A stretch of 64,000 nucleotides of DNA from Campylobacter concisus (GCF_003048595.2 NZ_CP049270.1:310001-374000), one strand, 5' to 3'. Positions 21,256 through 31,275 are shown, counted from the stretch's first letter. A program made the numbers and translations. Notes: a model not told the origin generated them from the sequence alone.

Positions 21256-22921
21256 TTAATAAATCCTCTTTCATCGCGTTTATTTGGGCTTGAACCATTA
21301 GTTTGGCCTTACAGTCAGCACAGCAGTAAAGCGCTTTTATCTTGACCCTATCGTTGCCAAATCTTGGTTGCATTATAGTTGCGATCTTTTCGACCGCTTT
21401 TTTAGTCGCAAACTCTTTTCCGCACTCAACACAGGCAAAAAGCTCATCTCGTGCCAGCTCATTATATGTAAAAAACTCAGGCTTAAGAGAAATTTTTCCA
21501 ACCTCAAGGCTTATGGTATCTTTTTCAGCACAGCTTAGTTCGCAGTATCCGCAAGCTGTACAGACGCTTGGATTAAATAAAATCGAATTTGTCTTTTTAT
21601 CAGCCACTAGCGCACTTACGTTACAAGCGCCAACGCAACTTAGACAAAGCGTACAGCTATCAGTGTTTATCTTGACATCGCCGTATCTTATCATCTCGCC
21701 GCTTTTTACCACGCCAAGATCTTCACTACCTACTAAAAACTCGAGCCTTTTTGCAAAAATTTCTCTTTTTGGTAAGGCATATTCGTTTATTGTGTGTTGT
21801 GAGTCAGCTATAAATTTTGCCTTTTTGAGTGTATCTTCAAGCTCATTTTTATCTTTAGCGTGATAGATCGCCGTCTCTTTAAATTTAAGCTCATAAATTT
21901 GATTTAAGATGCTAATGGCGTCTTTTTCGCCTTTGCCAAGAGTTTTGCTAAATAAAATCACACTCGCACCACTTTCTTGAAGCAATGTAAGAAGATGCGC
22001 TTGATTTAACATATGCGGTGCTGATATGAAAAAAGGTAGGACATTTTCAGGTAGGCTTATATTTAGCTCGTCTAAATTTGTTTCATTAGAGATTATTAGT
22101 GGAATTTTGCCTTTGTAAAGTTTGGCAATAGTAGCAAATGAGTTTTGTGGCATAAGTGTAGAGTCAAGAGATCCGCTAGGGCAGACGCTAATGCAGTTGC
22201 CACAATTTACACAATCAATTTGTGAGAAAACAAGATGCTTTGTCTCATCTTCTTTTAAAATGGCCACAGTTGGACAAACATCAACACAGCGTCCACAAAT
22301 TTCATTTCTTCGTTCATGGTATTGGCAGATCGAAGAGTCATATTGAGTTAGACTTTTGTACTTAAATTTTGGAGTTTTTTCATTTAAAATTTTAAGCACA
22401 GCTTCATCTTCTAGCCCAGCTATCTCGTAACAGCCGCTTTGCTTTAGCATATAATCTCTTGCGTTTTCAACCAAGAAAAAGTCACAATCGACCTCAAATT
22501 CGTCATTTGCTCTAAGTATCAAAACACTAAGTTCGCCAGCTGCTCCATAAATAAATTTTACTTCAAAATGCGTTAATTCAATGACTTTATAGCCATTTTC
22601 TTTTAATAAATTTGCTAGTTCCTCACGGCCTGAGTTGCTTACTATTACGACATTTTTGCCGACTTCTTTTTCGTAATCAACATCCTTTGCCATATCAAAT
22701 GCAGTTGCTCTTGCTTCATAAAGCAAAAGTGTATTTTTAGCTTTTTCTAATACGCTTGCAGTTGTATTTTTTAGATAAAAATTTATCTCAGGTGCGGTAA
22801 TGTTTGATTTAAGCTTTGGTGAGTTAGAAACTAAATATTCTTCCTTTTCGTTATTTATTTCTATCTGTTCATTTAGCATTAAAGTATCGTCAAAATCGTT
22901 ATAAAAGCCAAATTCTTTCAT
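21248..22921 (-). CDS. Multi-[4Fe-4S] polyferredoxin-like protein linked to formate dehydrogenase
   Basis: A 557-residue cytoplasmic protein with four cysteine clusters: C-G-R-C-V-D-V-C-P and C-V-N-C-G-N-C-I-S-V-C-P near residues 210-255, then C-T-L-C-L-S-C-V-G-A-C-N and C-T-A-C-G-Y-C-E-L-S-C near 425-475. A C-terminal CxxC...CCxxC region (about 510-545) may bind zinc. No Tat or Sec signal. ATG 22921 has AGGAGA at ideal spacing; a longer start at 22939 does not. Paired with the TorD-like gene and divergent from selA, it probably supports formate dehydrogenase maturation or electron transfer. Confidence 0.8.
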   Translation of the reverse strand: MKEFGFYNDFDDTLMLNEQIEINNEKEEYLVSNSPKLKSNITAPEINFYLKNTTASVLEKAKNTLLLYEARATAFDMAKDVDYEKEVGKNVVIVSNSGREELANLLKENGYKVIELTHFEVKFIYGAAGELSVLILRANDEFEVDCDFFLVENARDYMLKQSGCYEIAGLEDEAVLKILNEKTPKFKYKSLTQYDSSICQYHERRNEICGRCVDVCPTVAILKEDETKHLVFSQIDCVNCGNCISVCPSGSLDSTLMPQNSFATIAKLYKGKIPLIISNETNLDELNISLPENVLPFFISAPHMLNQAHLLTLLQESGASVILFSKTLGKGEKDAISILNQIYELKFKETAIYHAKDKNELEDTLKKAKFIADSQHTINEYALPKREIFAKRLEFLVGSEDLGVVKSGEMIRYGDVKINTDSCTLCLSCVGACNVSALVADKKTNSILFNPSVCTACGYCELSCAEKDTISLEVGKISLKPEFFTYNELARDELFACVECGKEFATKKAVEKIATIMQPRFGNDRVKIKALYCCADCKAKLMVQAQINAMKEDLLNG

Positions 22922-23075
22922 AATTTCTCCTATTATCAAAAACAGGCTTATTTTAATATTAATGAGATTAATGGACTCTGAATTTTATATGTTCCTTTTT
23001 GCTCTAAGTTTTAATTTATAATATTTTTTATGTTAAAATCACGGCTTGGTAAAACTAACTTACTAGGAGCACAAA

Positions 23076-24401
23076 TTGAGCGATTTAAGAGATATCCCAC
23101 AAGTTGATAAGATCATAAAAAACGAAGCATTTTCAGGATTTGATATAAATTTAGTCACATTGCTTGCAAGGCAAATTTTAAATGAAGTTAGAGCTAAAAT
23201 TTTAAATGAAAATGCAAATTTTGCGTTACAAGAAATAATAGATTTAATCCTAAACGAATATCATAAATTTAATGAATCAAGTCTTCAAAGAGTGCTAAAT
23301 TTAACTGGTGTGACCATACATACAAACCTCGCTAGAAGTGTCATCGATAAAGAAATTTTAAGCCGTGCAACTCCGGTAATCACAGGGTATTCAAACCTTG
23401 AATACAACCTAAAAACAGGCAGCCGCGGCAACAGATATGACTATATCGGTGAGATGATCGCAAGAGCATTTGGTTTTGAAGACGCTATCGTCGTAAATAA
23501 TAACGCAAGTGCAGTATTTTTGGTGTTAAACACCTTTGCAAGAGGCAGAGAAGTCGTCGTTAGCAGAGGCGAACTAGTCGAGATCGGCGGTAGTTTTAGA
23601 GTGCCAGAAGTTATGGCAAATGCGGGCTGCTTTTTGAAAGAGGTTGGCACGACAAACAAAACTAAGCTAAAAGACTACGAAGAGGCGATTAGTGAAAATA
23701 CGGCGATGCTTGTAAAGGTTCATCGCTCAAATTTTGACATTGTGGGTTTTAGCGAAGAGGTTGCAGCAAATGAACTAAGTAAATTGGGATGTGAGCAAAA
23801 TTTGATAGATTATTTTGATCTTGGCAGTGGATTTTACGGAAATTTGCCGTTTAACTTAGATAAAAATGAGCCAGATCTAAAAAATTTAAAAGATGTTTCG
23901 CTAGTTAGCTTTAGTGGCGATAAGCTGCTTGGTGCGGTGCAGTGCGGAATCATTGTTGGCAAAAGAGAGCTCATCGCAAAGCTTAGAAAAAATCAGCTTT
24001 TAAGAATGCTTCGCGTAGATAAAGTGATCATCTCGCTTTTGGCTGAGAGCATGAAAGCTTATTTAAATAAAGAATTTGAGCTAATCACAACGCAAAAACT
24101 GCTTCACAAAAGCGTAAAAGAGCTTGAAATCTTAGCAAATTTTATAAATAAAAATCTAAAAACTCTGCTTGAGATAGTTCGCACACAAACCTTTGTGGGG
24201 GGCGGTGCGATGCCAAATAAAAAGATCCCAAGCGTGGCTTTGGCAGTTAGTGGAGATGCAGTTTTAAATGAGCAAAAATTTAGGCAAAAAAAGGTGATCG
24301 GCCGCATAGAAAATGATAAATTTTTACTTGATTTAAGAACACTTTTAGATGAAGATGTAAATGAACTAATAAAAATAATAAATGAAACGGAAGAAAAATG
24401 A
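23076..24401 (+). CDS. selA: L-seryl-tRNA(Sec) selenium transferase
   Basis: A 441-residue PLP enzyme converting Ser-tRNA(Sec) to Sec-tRNA(Sec) using selenophosphate. It has the N-terminal helical tRNA-binding region, N-N-N-A-S-A-V-F near residue 142, and the PLP lysine in S-F-S-G-D-K-L-L-G-A. Start is TTG with a TAGGAG site. It overlaps selB by four bases. selD and the selC tRNA are not in this window, so they must be elsewhere. Confidence 0.96.
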   Translation: MSDLRDIPQVDKIIKNEAFSGFDINLVTLLARQILNEVRAKILNENANFALQEIIDLILNEYHKFNESSLQRVLNLTGVTIHTNLARSVIDKEILSRATPVITGYSNLEYNLKTGSRGNRYDYIGEMIARAFGFEDAIVVNNNASAVFLVLNTFARGREVVVSRGELVEIGGSFRVPEVMANAGCFLKEVGTTNKTKLKDYEEAISENTAMLVKVHRSNFDIVGFSEEVAANELSKLGCEQNLIDYFDLGSGFYGNLPFNLDKNEPDLKNLKDVSLVSFSGDKLLGAVQCGIIVGKRELIAKLRKNQLLRMLRVDKVIISLLAESMKAYLNKEFELITTQKLLHKSVKELEILANFINKNLKTLLEIVRTQTFVGGGAMPNKKIPSVALAVSGDAVLNEQKFRQKKVIGRIENDKFLLDLRTLLDEDVNELIKIINETEEK

Positions 24402-26218
24402 GTCTAATAATAGGAACAGCAGGGCATATCGACCACGGAAAAACTGCACTCATAAAAGAGCTAAATGGCTTTGAGGGGGACAATCTTGAAGAGGAGAAAA
24501 AGCGTGGCATAACGATCAATCTAAGCTTTTCAAATTTAAGTAAAAATGATGAAAATATCGCATTTATCGACGTGCCAGGGCATGAAAATCTCATAAAAAC
24601 GATGATAAGTGGCGCGTATGGCTTTGACGCGTGCTTGTTTGTGGTGGCGGCAAATGACGGACTTATGCCTCAAAGCTTGGAGCACCTTGAAATTTTAAAT
24701 CTTCTTGGTGTGAAGTCTTTGATCGTGGCACTTACTAAGTGTGATCTCGTAGATGAAGCGACTATAAATTTAAGGAAAAAAGAGATAAGAGATGAAATTT
24801 CTAAATTTAAAAATCTGCAAATTTTAGAAATTTTTGCCGTTAGTATAAAGGATAAGGCAAGCATTGACGAGCTTAGAAACTACCTCTTTACGCTAAGAGC
24901 TAAAAAGCGCGATGAAGAGGGCGTTTTTAGATACTACATCGATAGGGTCTTTAGCCTAAAAGGTATCGGAAATGTCGTAACTGGCACCGTTATAGAGGGA
25001 AGCGTTAGTAAAAATGAGAAGCTTTTTAACTATGACGCTGGCAAAGAGGTGCTAGTAAGAAGCGTGCAAAGCCACGATAAATTCGTAGATAGCGCAGGGG
25101 TTAGCAGCCGTGTGGCGCTAAATCTAACTGGCATTGAGCTTAATGAGTTAAAAAAAGGGCAGCTACTTAGTAAAAAGGGCTATTTTAGGGGATTTAGAGA
25201 GGTTGATGCGGTCGTAACTGCTAAAAATCTCATTCACTCGCAAAGCGTAACCTTTTGTGTGGGTGCTAAAAACGTCCCTGCAAAGGTGCTTATACTAAGC
25301 CAAAAAGATGATAGCTACTTTGTTACCTTTAAATTTCAAAGCGATATGTTTTTGAAATTTGACGAGGCCTTTGTGCTTATCTCAGACGCACGCGTAATAG
25401 GCGGTGGCAAGGTGTTAAATCCTGTGCTTGAGCCACTGAAAAAAGCTGGCAAAATTCTCTTTTTGGCTGCACTTTTAAAGCATGATTTCATTGGGGCATT
25501 TTCTATACTTAAAGAAGCCCACAAAAATGGCTTTGGCATCATCTCGTCTTATCAAAGGTTTGGACTAAGTCACGAAGAGGCCGTAAATGTGGCTAAAAAA
25601 GTCTCAAATGTCTTTGTCGATGAAAAGGCTTTAAATATCTATGATCTAAGCGCGGTTGAGCGGATAAAGTCTGTGGTTAAATTTATGATAGAAAAAAATG
25701 AATTTGCCGTTTTCTCAGCTCAAAGTATAAGCCTAAAGCTTGCTTGGGCTAGTCAAAATTTAGCTCAAAAAGCACTTGATGAGCTTGAAAGTATAAACTT
25801 AATCTCTAAAAATGATGGCGTCTATACAAAAAAAGGCGTTGATATAAGCAAACTAAAGGTAAGGCTTGAAGAGAAAATTTATGAAATTTTAGAAAGCGGA
25901 AAGCTAGCTCCAACGGCACCTTATAATATATATGATGAGCTGGAAATAGATAGGCTAAGTGGCGATAATGCACTTAAAAAACTAACTGCAATGGGCAGAG
26001 TTGTAAGGCTGGAGCATAATCTTTTTATCACTAGAAATTCGCTAAAAATGGCACTTGATAAGCTAAGAGAGATCATCAAAAATCAAGGTTTTGTAAATGT
26101 TACAAACGCCAAGGATGCACTAAATTTAAGTAGAAAATATGTAATCGCTTATCTTGAGCAACTTGACCTTGAGAGTGACATAATGAAGCAAGGAAATGAT
26201 AGAGTCTTTCGTGGTTAG
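24398..26218 (+). CDS. selB: Selenocysteine-specific elongation factor
   Basis: A 606-residue GTPase delivering Sec-tRNA to UGA codons that carry a SECIS. G1 is G-H-I-D-H-G-K-T near residue 8, G3 D-V-P-G-H-E, G4 T-K-C-D. After EF-Tu-like domains the C-terminus holds winged-helix repeats (from about residue 400) that bind the SECIS hairpin. It overlaps selA; the client, fdhA, lies 1.3 kb downstream on the same strand. Confidence 0.96.
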   Translation: MSLIIGTAGHIDHGKTALIKELNGFEGDNLEEEKKRGITINLSFSNLSKNDENIAFIDVPGHENLIKTMISGAYGFDACLFVVAANDGLMPQSLEHLEILNLLGVKSLIVALTKCDLVDEATINLRKKEIRDEISKFKNLQILEIFAVSIKDKASIDELRNYLFTLRAKKRDEEGVFRYYIDRVFSLKGIGNVVTGTVIEGSVSKNEKLFNYDAGKEVLVRSVQSHDKFVDSAGVSSRVALNLTGIELNELKKGQLLSKKGYFRGFREVDAVVTAKNLIHSQSVTFCVGAKNVPAKVLILSQKDDSYFVTFKFQSDMFLKFDEAFVLISDARVIGGGKVLNPVLEPLKKAGKILFLAALLKHDFIGAFSILKEAHKNGFGIISSYQRFGLSHEEAVNVAKKVSNVFVDEKALNIYDLSAVERIKSVVKFMIEKNEFAVFSAQSISLKLAWASQNLAQKALDELESINLISKNDGVYTKKGVDISKLKVRLEEKIYEILESGKLAPTAPYNIYDELEIDRLSGDNALKKLTAMGRVVRLEHNLFITRNSLKMALDKLREIIKNQGFVNVTNAKDALNLSRKYVIAYLEQLDLESDIMKQGNDRVFRG

Positions 26219-26271
26219 TATTCATTTACAAAAAGTAAATATAATCCGCCAAATTTTTAAAAAGGAAAAAA

Positions 26272-27012
26272 ATGAAAAAAGTGGTTTTGGCCTCAATAAT
26301 AGCGGCAACTAGCCTAATGGCAGCTAGCAATAAGCAAATAGAAGATTTTTACTCAGAAGTTTTTAAAAATCAAAATATCGATGGTGTTAATGTAAAAGTC
26401 GTAGAACGCACTAAAATTTTAGATGATATAGAAAAAGTAAGCTTAAAATTTAGCAAAGGAGATATGTCTCAAGAAGATGTGACTTTTGTTAAGGGCGATC
26501 TTATGTTTCCTGATGTTGTAAATTTAAAGGAGCAAAAGTCTTATTTGGCTGAAGAAAAAAAGGTAATCGCAGAAAAAGCAGCACTTGATTTAGTAAAATC
26601 ACTAGCTAAAATTTATAAAAATGAAGACAAGGCAAATGTTATAACTCTTGGTAATGATAGCAAAAAGCCAACTCTTATCATGTTTTCAGATCCTGAATGC
26701 CCATATTGTAGAGCCGAGCTAGCAAAGATTGAAACGACATTAAAAGACAATAACGTTGAAATCATCCTAACTCCAGTGCATGAACTATCGTCTTTGCAAA
26801 AAAGTGCTTTGATCTATAAAGATATAAAAAATGCAAAAAGTGATAGCGATAAGGTTAAAATTTTAAGAAAGTATTTTTCTGAAGATTATAACGTGGATGA
26901 AAAAAATGTTAGCAAAGAAGAGAGCGACAAGATCGATACTTTACGTAAAAAATATTTCTCAGCTGGCGTTAGATCAGTGCCATTTATCATAAACAAAAGT
27001 GATCTAAAATAA
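26272..27012 (+). CDS. Periplasmic thioredoxin-fold thiol:disulfide protein (DsbC/DsbG-like, CPYC)
   Basis: A 246-residue exported protein: signal peptide ending near A-A-S (residue 19), then an N-terminal helical/strand region, then a thioredoxin fold beginning P-T-L-I-M-F-S-D-P-E-C-P-Y-C (active site CPYC near residues 143-146) and a cis-proline loop R-S-V-P-F-I. Resembles DsbC/G or DsbA-like isomerases. Placed between selB and fdhA, followed by its own terminator; it may act on periplasmic cysteines or on general folding. Exact role unknown. Confidence 0.82.
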   Translation: MKKVVLASIIAATSLMAASNKQIEDFYSEVFKNQNIDGVNVKVVERTKILDDIEKVSLKFSKGDMSQEDVTFVKGDLMFPDVVNLKEQKSYLAEEKKVIAEKAALDLVKSLAKIYKNEDKANVITLGNDSKKPTLIMFSDPECPYCRAELAKIETTLKDNNVEIILTPVHELSSLQKSALIYKDIKNAKSDSDKVKILRKYFSEDYNVDEKNVSKEESDKIDTLRKKYFSAGVRSVPFIINKSDLK

Positions 27013-27016
27013 TCTT

Positions 27017-27047
27017 TTCTAGGGAGCTCTCCCTAGAATTTCTTCTT
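27017..27047 (+). terminator. Strong terminator after the CPYC protein gene
   Basis: A 9-bp perfect stem (27017-27025 with 27030-27038), 4-base loop, followed by TTTCTTCTTTT. It separates the sel genes from the fdh genes. Confidence 0.9.
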
Positions 27048-27297
27048 TTAATAAAAATTCTTAAATTTTAAAATACATTTAACTATATTTTTAATAAATA
27101 CTTAACAAATATAATTAATATTATATATTTACTTTTATTATTTTATAAATATGCTAAATTTACATAGTTTAATTCTAGGCTCTAAAAGCCCTGAAATATA
27201 CTGTTTGCAATATTTTAGTATCTCTAAATATGCAAATTTTACATATTACGGAACCAAATTTCTCAAATTTTTAAGATTTGAGGGGCAAGGAGAAAAA
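27048..27297 (+). promoter_or_regulatory. AT-rich promoter/leader region of the fdh operon
   Basis: About 250 bases, extremely AT-rich, with no convincing gene (an open frame extending from 27151 into the Tat gene lacks a ribosome site). The distal part forms a 7-bp hairpin (27262-27268 with 27276-27282) just before the AAGGAG at about 27287-27292. I infer promoter plus leader; transcription start not determinable. Confidence 0.45.
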
Positions 27298-27504
27298 ATG
27301 CAAGGATCAAGAAGAGATTTTTTAAAGAAATCTCTAAAAGTTGGTACTGCTGGCGGAATACTCGCAGTTTCTGCAATAGCAAAAACAACTAGTGATGACT
27401 TAGCTCCTGATGGCAATGGCGTCGTCGTAGGTAAGTCAAACAAAAAAGAGGTGCTTTATAAAAAAAGCAAAAATTGGGAAACCTACTATAAAATCGCTTA
27501 TTAA
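27298..27504 (+). CDS. Small twin-arginine signal protein of the formate dehydrogenase operon
   Basis: A 68-residue protein with a Tat signal, S-R-R-D-F-L-K-K-S near the N-terminus, then a hydrophobic A/G-rich stretch to A-I-A-K, and about 35 mature residues rich in Lys and Tyr. Homologous-looking small proteins precede fdhA in C. jejuni and relatives. ATG 27298 has AAGGAG five bases upstream, so I reject the 117-residue reading from 27151. Probably an accessory subunit or maturation factor; function not established from sequence. Confidence 0.8.
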   Translation: MQGSRRDFLKKSLKVGTAGGILAVSAIAKTTSDDLAPDGNGVVVGKSNKKEVLYKKSKNWETYYKIAY

Positions 27505-27515
27505 GGGAGAAAACC

Positions 27516-30491
27516 ATGAGTGATGCACGTATAGGGAGACGTTCATTTTTAAAGCTAGCCGCACTTGGTGCTGGCACCACAATGGCTTTTGGAAAAAATG
27601 ATACGATAAGAGAGGCGAGTGCGGAAGAGATAAAAGATCCTTTTCCTGGCTCAAAAAAGGTTAGGACTATTTGTTCTATTTGTTCAGCAGGCTGTGGTAT
27701 CGAGGCTGAGGTAAAAGATGGTGTTTGGATCCGCCAAGATATGGCGATGTACCACCCAATATCTCAGGGCTCACACTGTTCAAAGGGTATCGATCAGATC
27801 GATCTTACACATAGCAAACAACGCATCAAGTATCCTATGAAAAAAGTTGATGGTAAATGGCAAAGAATTTCATGGGATCAAGCCGTAAATGAGATCGGTG
27901 ATAAGATGCTTCAGATCCGCAAAGAAGACGGTCCTGATAGCGTTATATTCCTTGGATCTGCGAAATTTAACAACGAGCAAGCATATTACTTTAGAAAATT
28001 TGCTGCGTTTTGGGGCACAAACAGCAACGACCACGTAGCAAGAATTTGACATAGCGCAACAGTCGCCGGTGTGGCGAATACTTGGGGTTATGGCGCGATG
28101 ACAAACCACTTTGGAGATATGGCTGCAAACTCAAAATGTATATTTATCATTGGAGCAAACCCAGCTGTGGCAAACCCAGTTGGTGGCATGAAGCACACTT
28201 TACAAGCAAAAGATAGAAACAATGCAAAAGTAATTGTAGCTGATCCAAATTTTACAAAGACAGCCGCACATGCTGATCTTTATTTGAGACAAAGATCAGG
28301 AACTGATATTGCACTTGTTTATGGTCTTATCCACATTATTCTTAAAAATGGCTGGGAAGATAAAGAATTTATAGAAAATAGAACTTACGGTATTGATGAG
28401 ATAAGAAAAGAGGCTGAGCACTGGACACCAGAGGTCACATCTGACGTTACAGGCGTGCCAGTTGATAAGTTAATGGAAGCTGCAAATATCCTAGCTCATA
28501 CAAAGCCAGGCACTGTGATCTGGGCACTTGGTATCACTCAGCACTCAGTTGGCAGCTCAAATACGAGAATTTTACCTATACTTCAATTAATCCTAGGCAA
28601 CATGGGCAAACCAGGCGGTGGCTGTAACATCATCCGTGGTCACGACAACGTTCAAGGTTCAACCGACATGTGTAACCTCTCAGACAGCTTGCCGATGTAT
28701 TACGGACTAACTGACGCATCTTGGAAATACTACTGTCAAGGCTGGGGCGTTGATTATGATGAGTTTGTAAAACGCTTTGCAGTCTCAACAAAAGAGCCAA
28801 AACAAGGCGGCACACCAGTTAAAAACACTGTTTTTGAAGAGTATTATTACCACGATCCTAAAAATCCAGAGGATAGAAACTGGAGAAATGAAAAAGGCTG
28901 GTCACTTTCAAAATGGTGGCAAGGCGTCTTAAAAGAGGAAAATACCTTTAGTAGTGGTGCATTAAGAGTTCTTTGGGTTCAAGGAACTGGTCTTACATCT
29001 ATGGCGCACCTAGCTAAAATTCAAGAAGCAGCTTCAAAACTAGATATGATCGTTGTAGCCGAGCCATTTGTAAATGAAATTTCTATCCTTTCAGATAGAA
29101 AAGATGGCGTTTATATCTTGCCGGTGGCAACTGCCTTTGAAAATGAAGGTCACTTAAACGCTACAAACCGCTCAGGTCAGTGGAGAACAAAAGTCGTTGA
29201 TCCACTTTATGAAAGCAAGGGCGATCATGAAGTAATGTTTGCATTTGCTAAGAAATTTGGCTTTTATGATGAGTACGTAAAAGGCATGAAGATGGCTGTC
29301 GTAAATAGAGAGTTAAAACAAGTAAAAGATGATTTTGTATGGCCTGATGATGCGACAAATGAGATAGCAAGGGTTGGAAATTCTATAGGTTATGGTGGTA
29401 GAACAGCTGAGATGTTTAGACGTCACCAAGCAAACTGGGATAAATTTGACCCAGATACGCTAATAGGTCTTGGCGGCGAGGTAAAAGGCGAGTACTACGG
29501 CAAGCCATGGCCAGCATGGGATGAAAAACACCCTGGCACACCGATACTATATGATATGAGCAAGCCTTACGCAGAGGGTGGCTCTGGCTTTAGAAACCGC
29601 TTTGGACTAGAGCATAACGGCGTTAGCCAGCTAGCTAGCGAAGAGAGCACACTTGTTGGCTCAGCTATAAAAGGTGGCTACCCACAAATCACAAAAGAGA
29701 ATATAGAAAAAGTCTTAGGTATAACTCTAACTGAAGAAGAGAAAGCTAAGATGGGACCAAGCTGGAGCATGGATTATAGTGGTATTATCTTTGAAAAATG
29801 CCGTGAAAAAGGCGTAGTGCCGTATGGTAACGCAAGGGCTAGAGCTATCGTTTGGGAATTTCTTGACCCTATCCCAAAACATAGAGAGCCTATCCACTCA
29901 CCACGTTGGGATCTTGTTCAAAAGTATCCGACATTTGATGATCAAGCTAGAAATTTCCGTGTTTCTACAAGATTTAAGTCAGAGCAACAAGCAAAAGATT
30001 GGTCAAAAGAATTCCCTATCGTGTTTAGCACTCAACGTGTCGTAAATTTAAGTGGTGCGGGAATGATAGAAAGAACAAGTAAATACCTCTCAGCTATCAC
30101 ACCTGAGATGTTTGCTAATGTTCACCCTGAGCTCGCTTTAAAATACGGCATAAAAGATCGCGATATGATGTGGATCCACAGTCCACAAGGCACGAAGATC
30201 AAAGTAAGGTGCTACCACAGCTACATGGTAACTCCAGATAGAATTTGTATGCCTTATAACTTCGCTGGCGTTATGCAAGGTGTCGATCTCTCAGCTCGTT
30301 ACCCAGAGGGCACTAAGCCTTATGTTATCGGCGAGAGCTTTAACACAGTTACTAACTACGGATTTGACCCAGTTACTCAAATTTCAGAATTTAACGCAGG
30401 TCTTTGCCGCATAGAAAAAGCTGAAGAGAACACCTTTAAAACATCGTTTTATCACGAGTATGGCGAGAGAGACGCCTTAGGTAAAGAGTAA
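27516..30491 (+). CDS. fdhA: Selenocysteine-containing formate dehydrogenase catalytic subunit, UGA read-through at 28047-28049
   Basis: A 991-residue periplasmic Mo/W-bisMGD enzyme oxidising formate to CO2. It starts with a Tat signal (G-R-R-S-F-L-K-L), then the [4Fe-4S] site C-S-I-C-S-A-G-C-G with G-S-H-C-S-K-G. The frame reaches a UGA at codon 178 in the context A-R-I-(Sec)-H-S-A-T-V-A-G, exactly where formate dehydrogenases carry Sec or Cys, and continues in the same frame to a TAA at 30491. A naive ORF finder splits it into 27516-28049 and a false ATG at 28071. selA/selB upstream and a SECIS-like hairpin support decoding as selenocysteine. AAGGGAG precedes the ATG. FdhB follows 11 bases later. 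Confidence 0.96.
28047..28083 (+). promoter_or_regulatory. Bacterial SECIS element following the Sec UGA of fdhA
   Basis: The UGA (28047-28049) is followed after 18 bases by a loop GGTGT (28068-28072) closed by a 5-bp perfect stem (28063-28067 with 28073-28077). The spacing equals that in E. coli fdhF/fdnG type elements, where the loop is GGTCT. This is the expected SelB-binding hairpin. Confidence 0.85.
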
Positions 30492-30502
30492 GGAGAGATA
30501 AG

Positions 30503-31063
30503 ATGGCAAGAATGAAATTTTTTGTAGATACTAATAGATGTATCAGCTGCTATGGATGTCAAGTCGCCTGCTCTTCTGCTCACGAGCTTCCAGTGGGAAT
30601 TTATAGAAGAAAGGTCATTACACTTCACGATGGTATCGAAGGTAAGGAGGTTTCAACTACCATTGCATGCCAACACTGTACTGATGCACCTTGTGAGCAA
30701 GTTTGCCCAGTTGATTGTTTCTACATTAGAGCTGATGGCATCGTGCTTCACGATAAAAATATATGTATAGGCTGTGGTTACTGCTTATATGCTTGTCCAT
30801 TTGGTGCGCCACAGTTCCCTAAAGATGGAGCGTTTGGTGTAAAAGGCGTAATGGATAAATGTACTATGTGTGCAGGCGGTCCAGAGCCAACAAACTCACA
30901 CGAGGAGAGAGAGCTTTACGGTCAAAATAGAATGGCCGAAGGAAAAGTGCCTATGTGTGCGGCTGTTTGTGCTACAAATGCACTTTTGGTTGGTGATGCG
31001 GCTGAAGTATCAAACGTATATCGCAAACGCGTTATGCTAAGAAATACAGGACTAAATGTCTAA
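30503..31063 (+). CDS. fdhB: Formate dehydrogenase iron-sulfur subunit
   Basis: A 186-residue electron-transfer subunit with four [4Fe-4S] cysteine groups: C-I-S-C-Y-G-C-Q-V-A-C (near residue 13), C-Q-H-C-T-D-A-P-C-E-Q-V-C-P (near 58), C-I-G-C-G-Y-C-L-Y-A-C-P (near 90) and C-T-M-C...C-A-A-V-C (120-155). It passes electrons from FdhA towards a membrane cytochrome b. AAGGAG precedes the ATG. A terminator follows, so the usual fdhC cytochrome gene is not in this transcript. Confidence 0.95.
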   Translation: MARMKFFVDTNRCISCYGCQVACSSAHELPVGIYRRKVITLHDGIEGKEVSTTIACQHCTDAPCEQVCPVDCFYIRADGIVLHDKNICIGCGYCLYACPFGAPQFPKDGAFGVKGVMDKCTMCAGGPEPTNSHEERELYGQNRMAEGKVPMCAAVCATNALLVGDAAEVSNVYRKRVMLRNTGLNV

Positions 31064-31070
31064 TATTCAG

Positions 31071-31095
31071 AGGAGGGCACTTTGCTCTCCTTTAA
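31071..31095 (+). terminator. Terminator after fdhB
   Basis: A 9-bp stem with one G-T pair (31071-31079 with 31083-31091), 3-base loop, then T-rich sequence, eight bases after the fdhB stop. Confidence 0.8.
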
Positions 31096-31256
31096 ATTCT
31101 AAATTTTAAACTTAAAAACCTTTTCATTATTTTATAAAGTTGCTATTTTTTATTCAAAAGATAAATTTTAAATTTACATTAGAAAATTTCTAAAACTATT
31201 TAAAATTGGCTATTTGAATACAAATTTCTCTTTATTATCTCAATTTGCTCTATTTT

Positions 31257-31275
31257 ATGATAATCGTTTTTATTT
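31257..31275 (+). promoter_or_regulatory. Possible Fur box upstream of the iron-uptake operon
   Basis: TATGATAATCGTTTTTATT matches much of the classical Fur consensus (GATAATGATAATCATTATC), about 60-80 bases before the FTR1 gene. The homologous C. jejuni operon is iron/Fur-regulated, which supports the reading. The match is imperfect. Confidence 0.45.

Noticed and set aside
27151-27297. N-terminal extension of the small Tat protein
   Set aside because: The Tat motif lies at the start of the shorter reading, which has an AAGGAG site; the upstream part is AT-rich leader.
28071-30491. Separate 806-residue molybdopterin oxidoreductase starting at ATG 28071
   Set aside because: It is the continuation of fdhA after a UGA decoded as selenocysteine; the ATG has no ribosome site and the conserved H-S-A-T-V segment lies before it.
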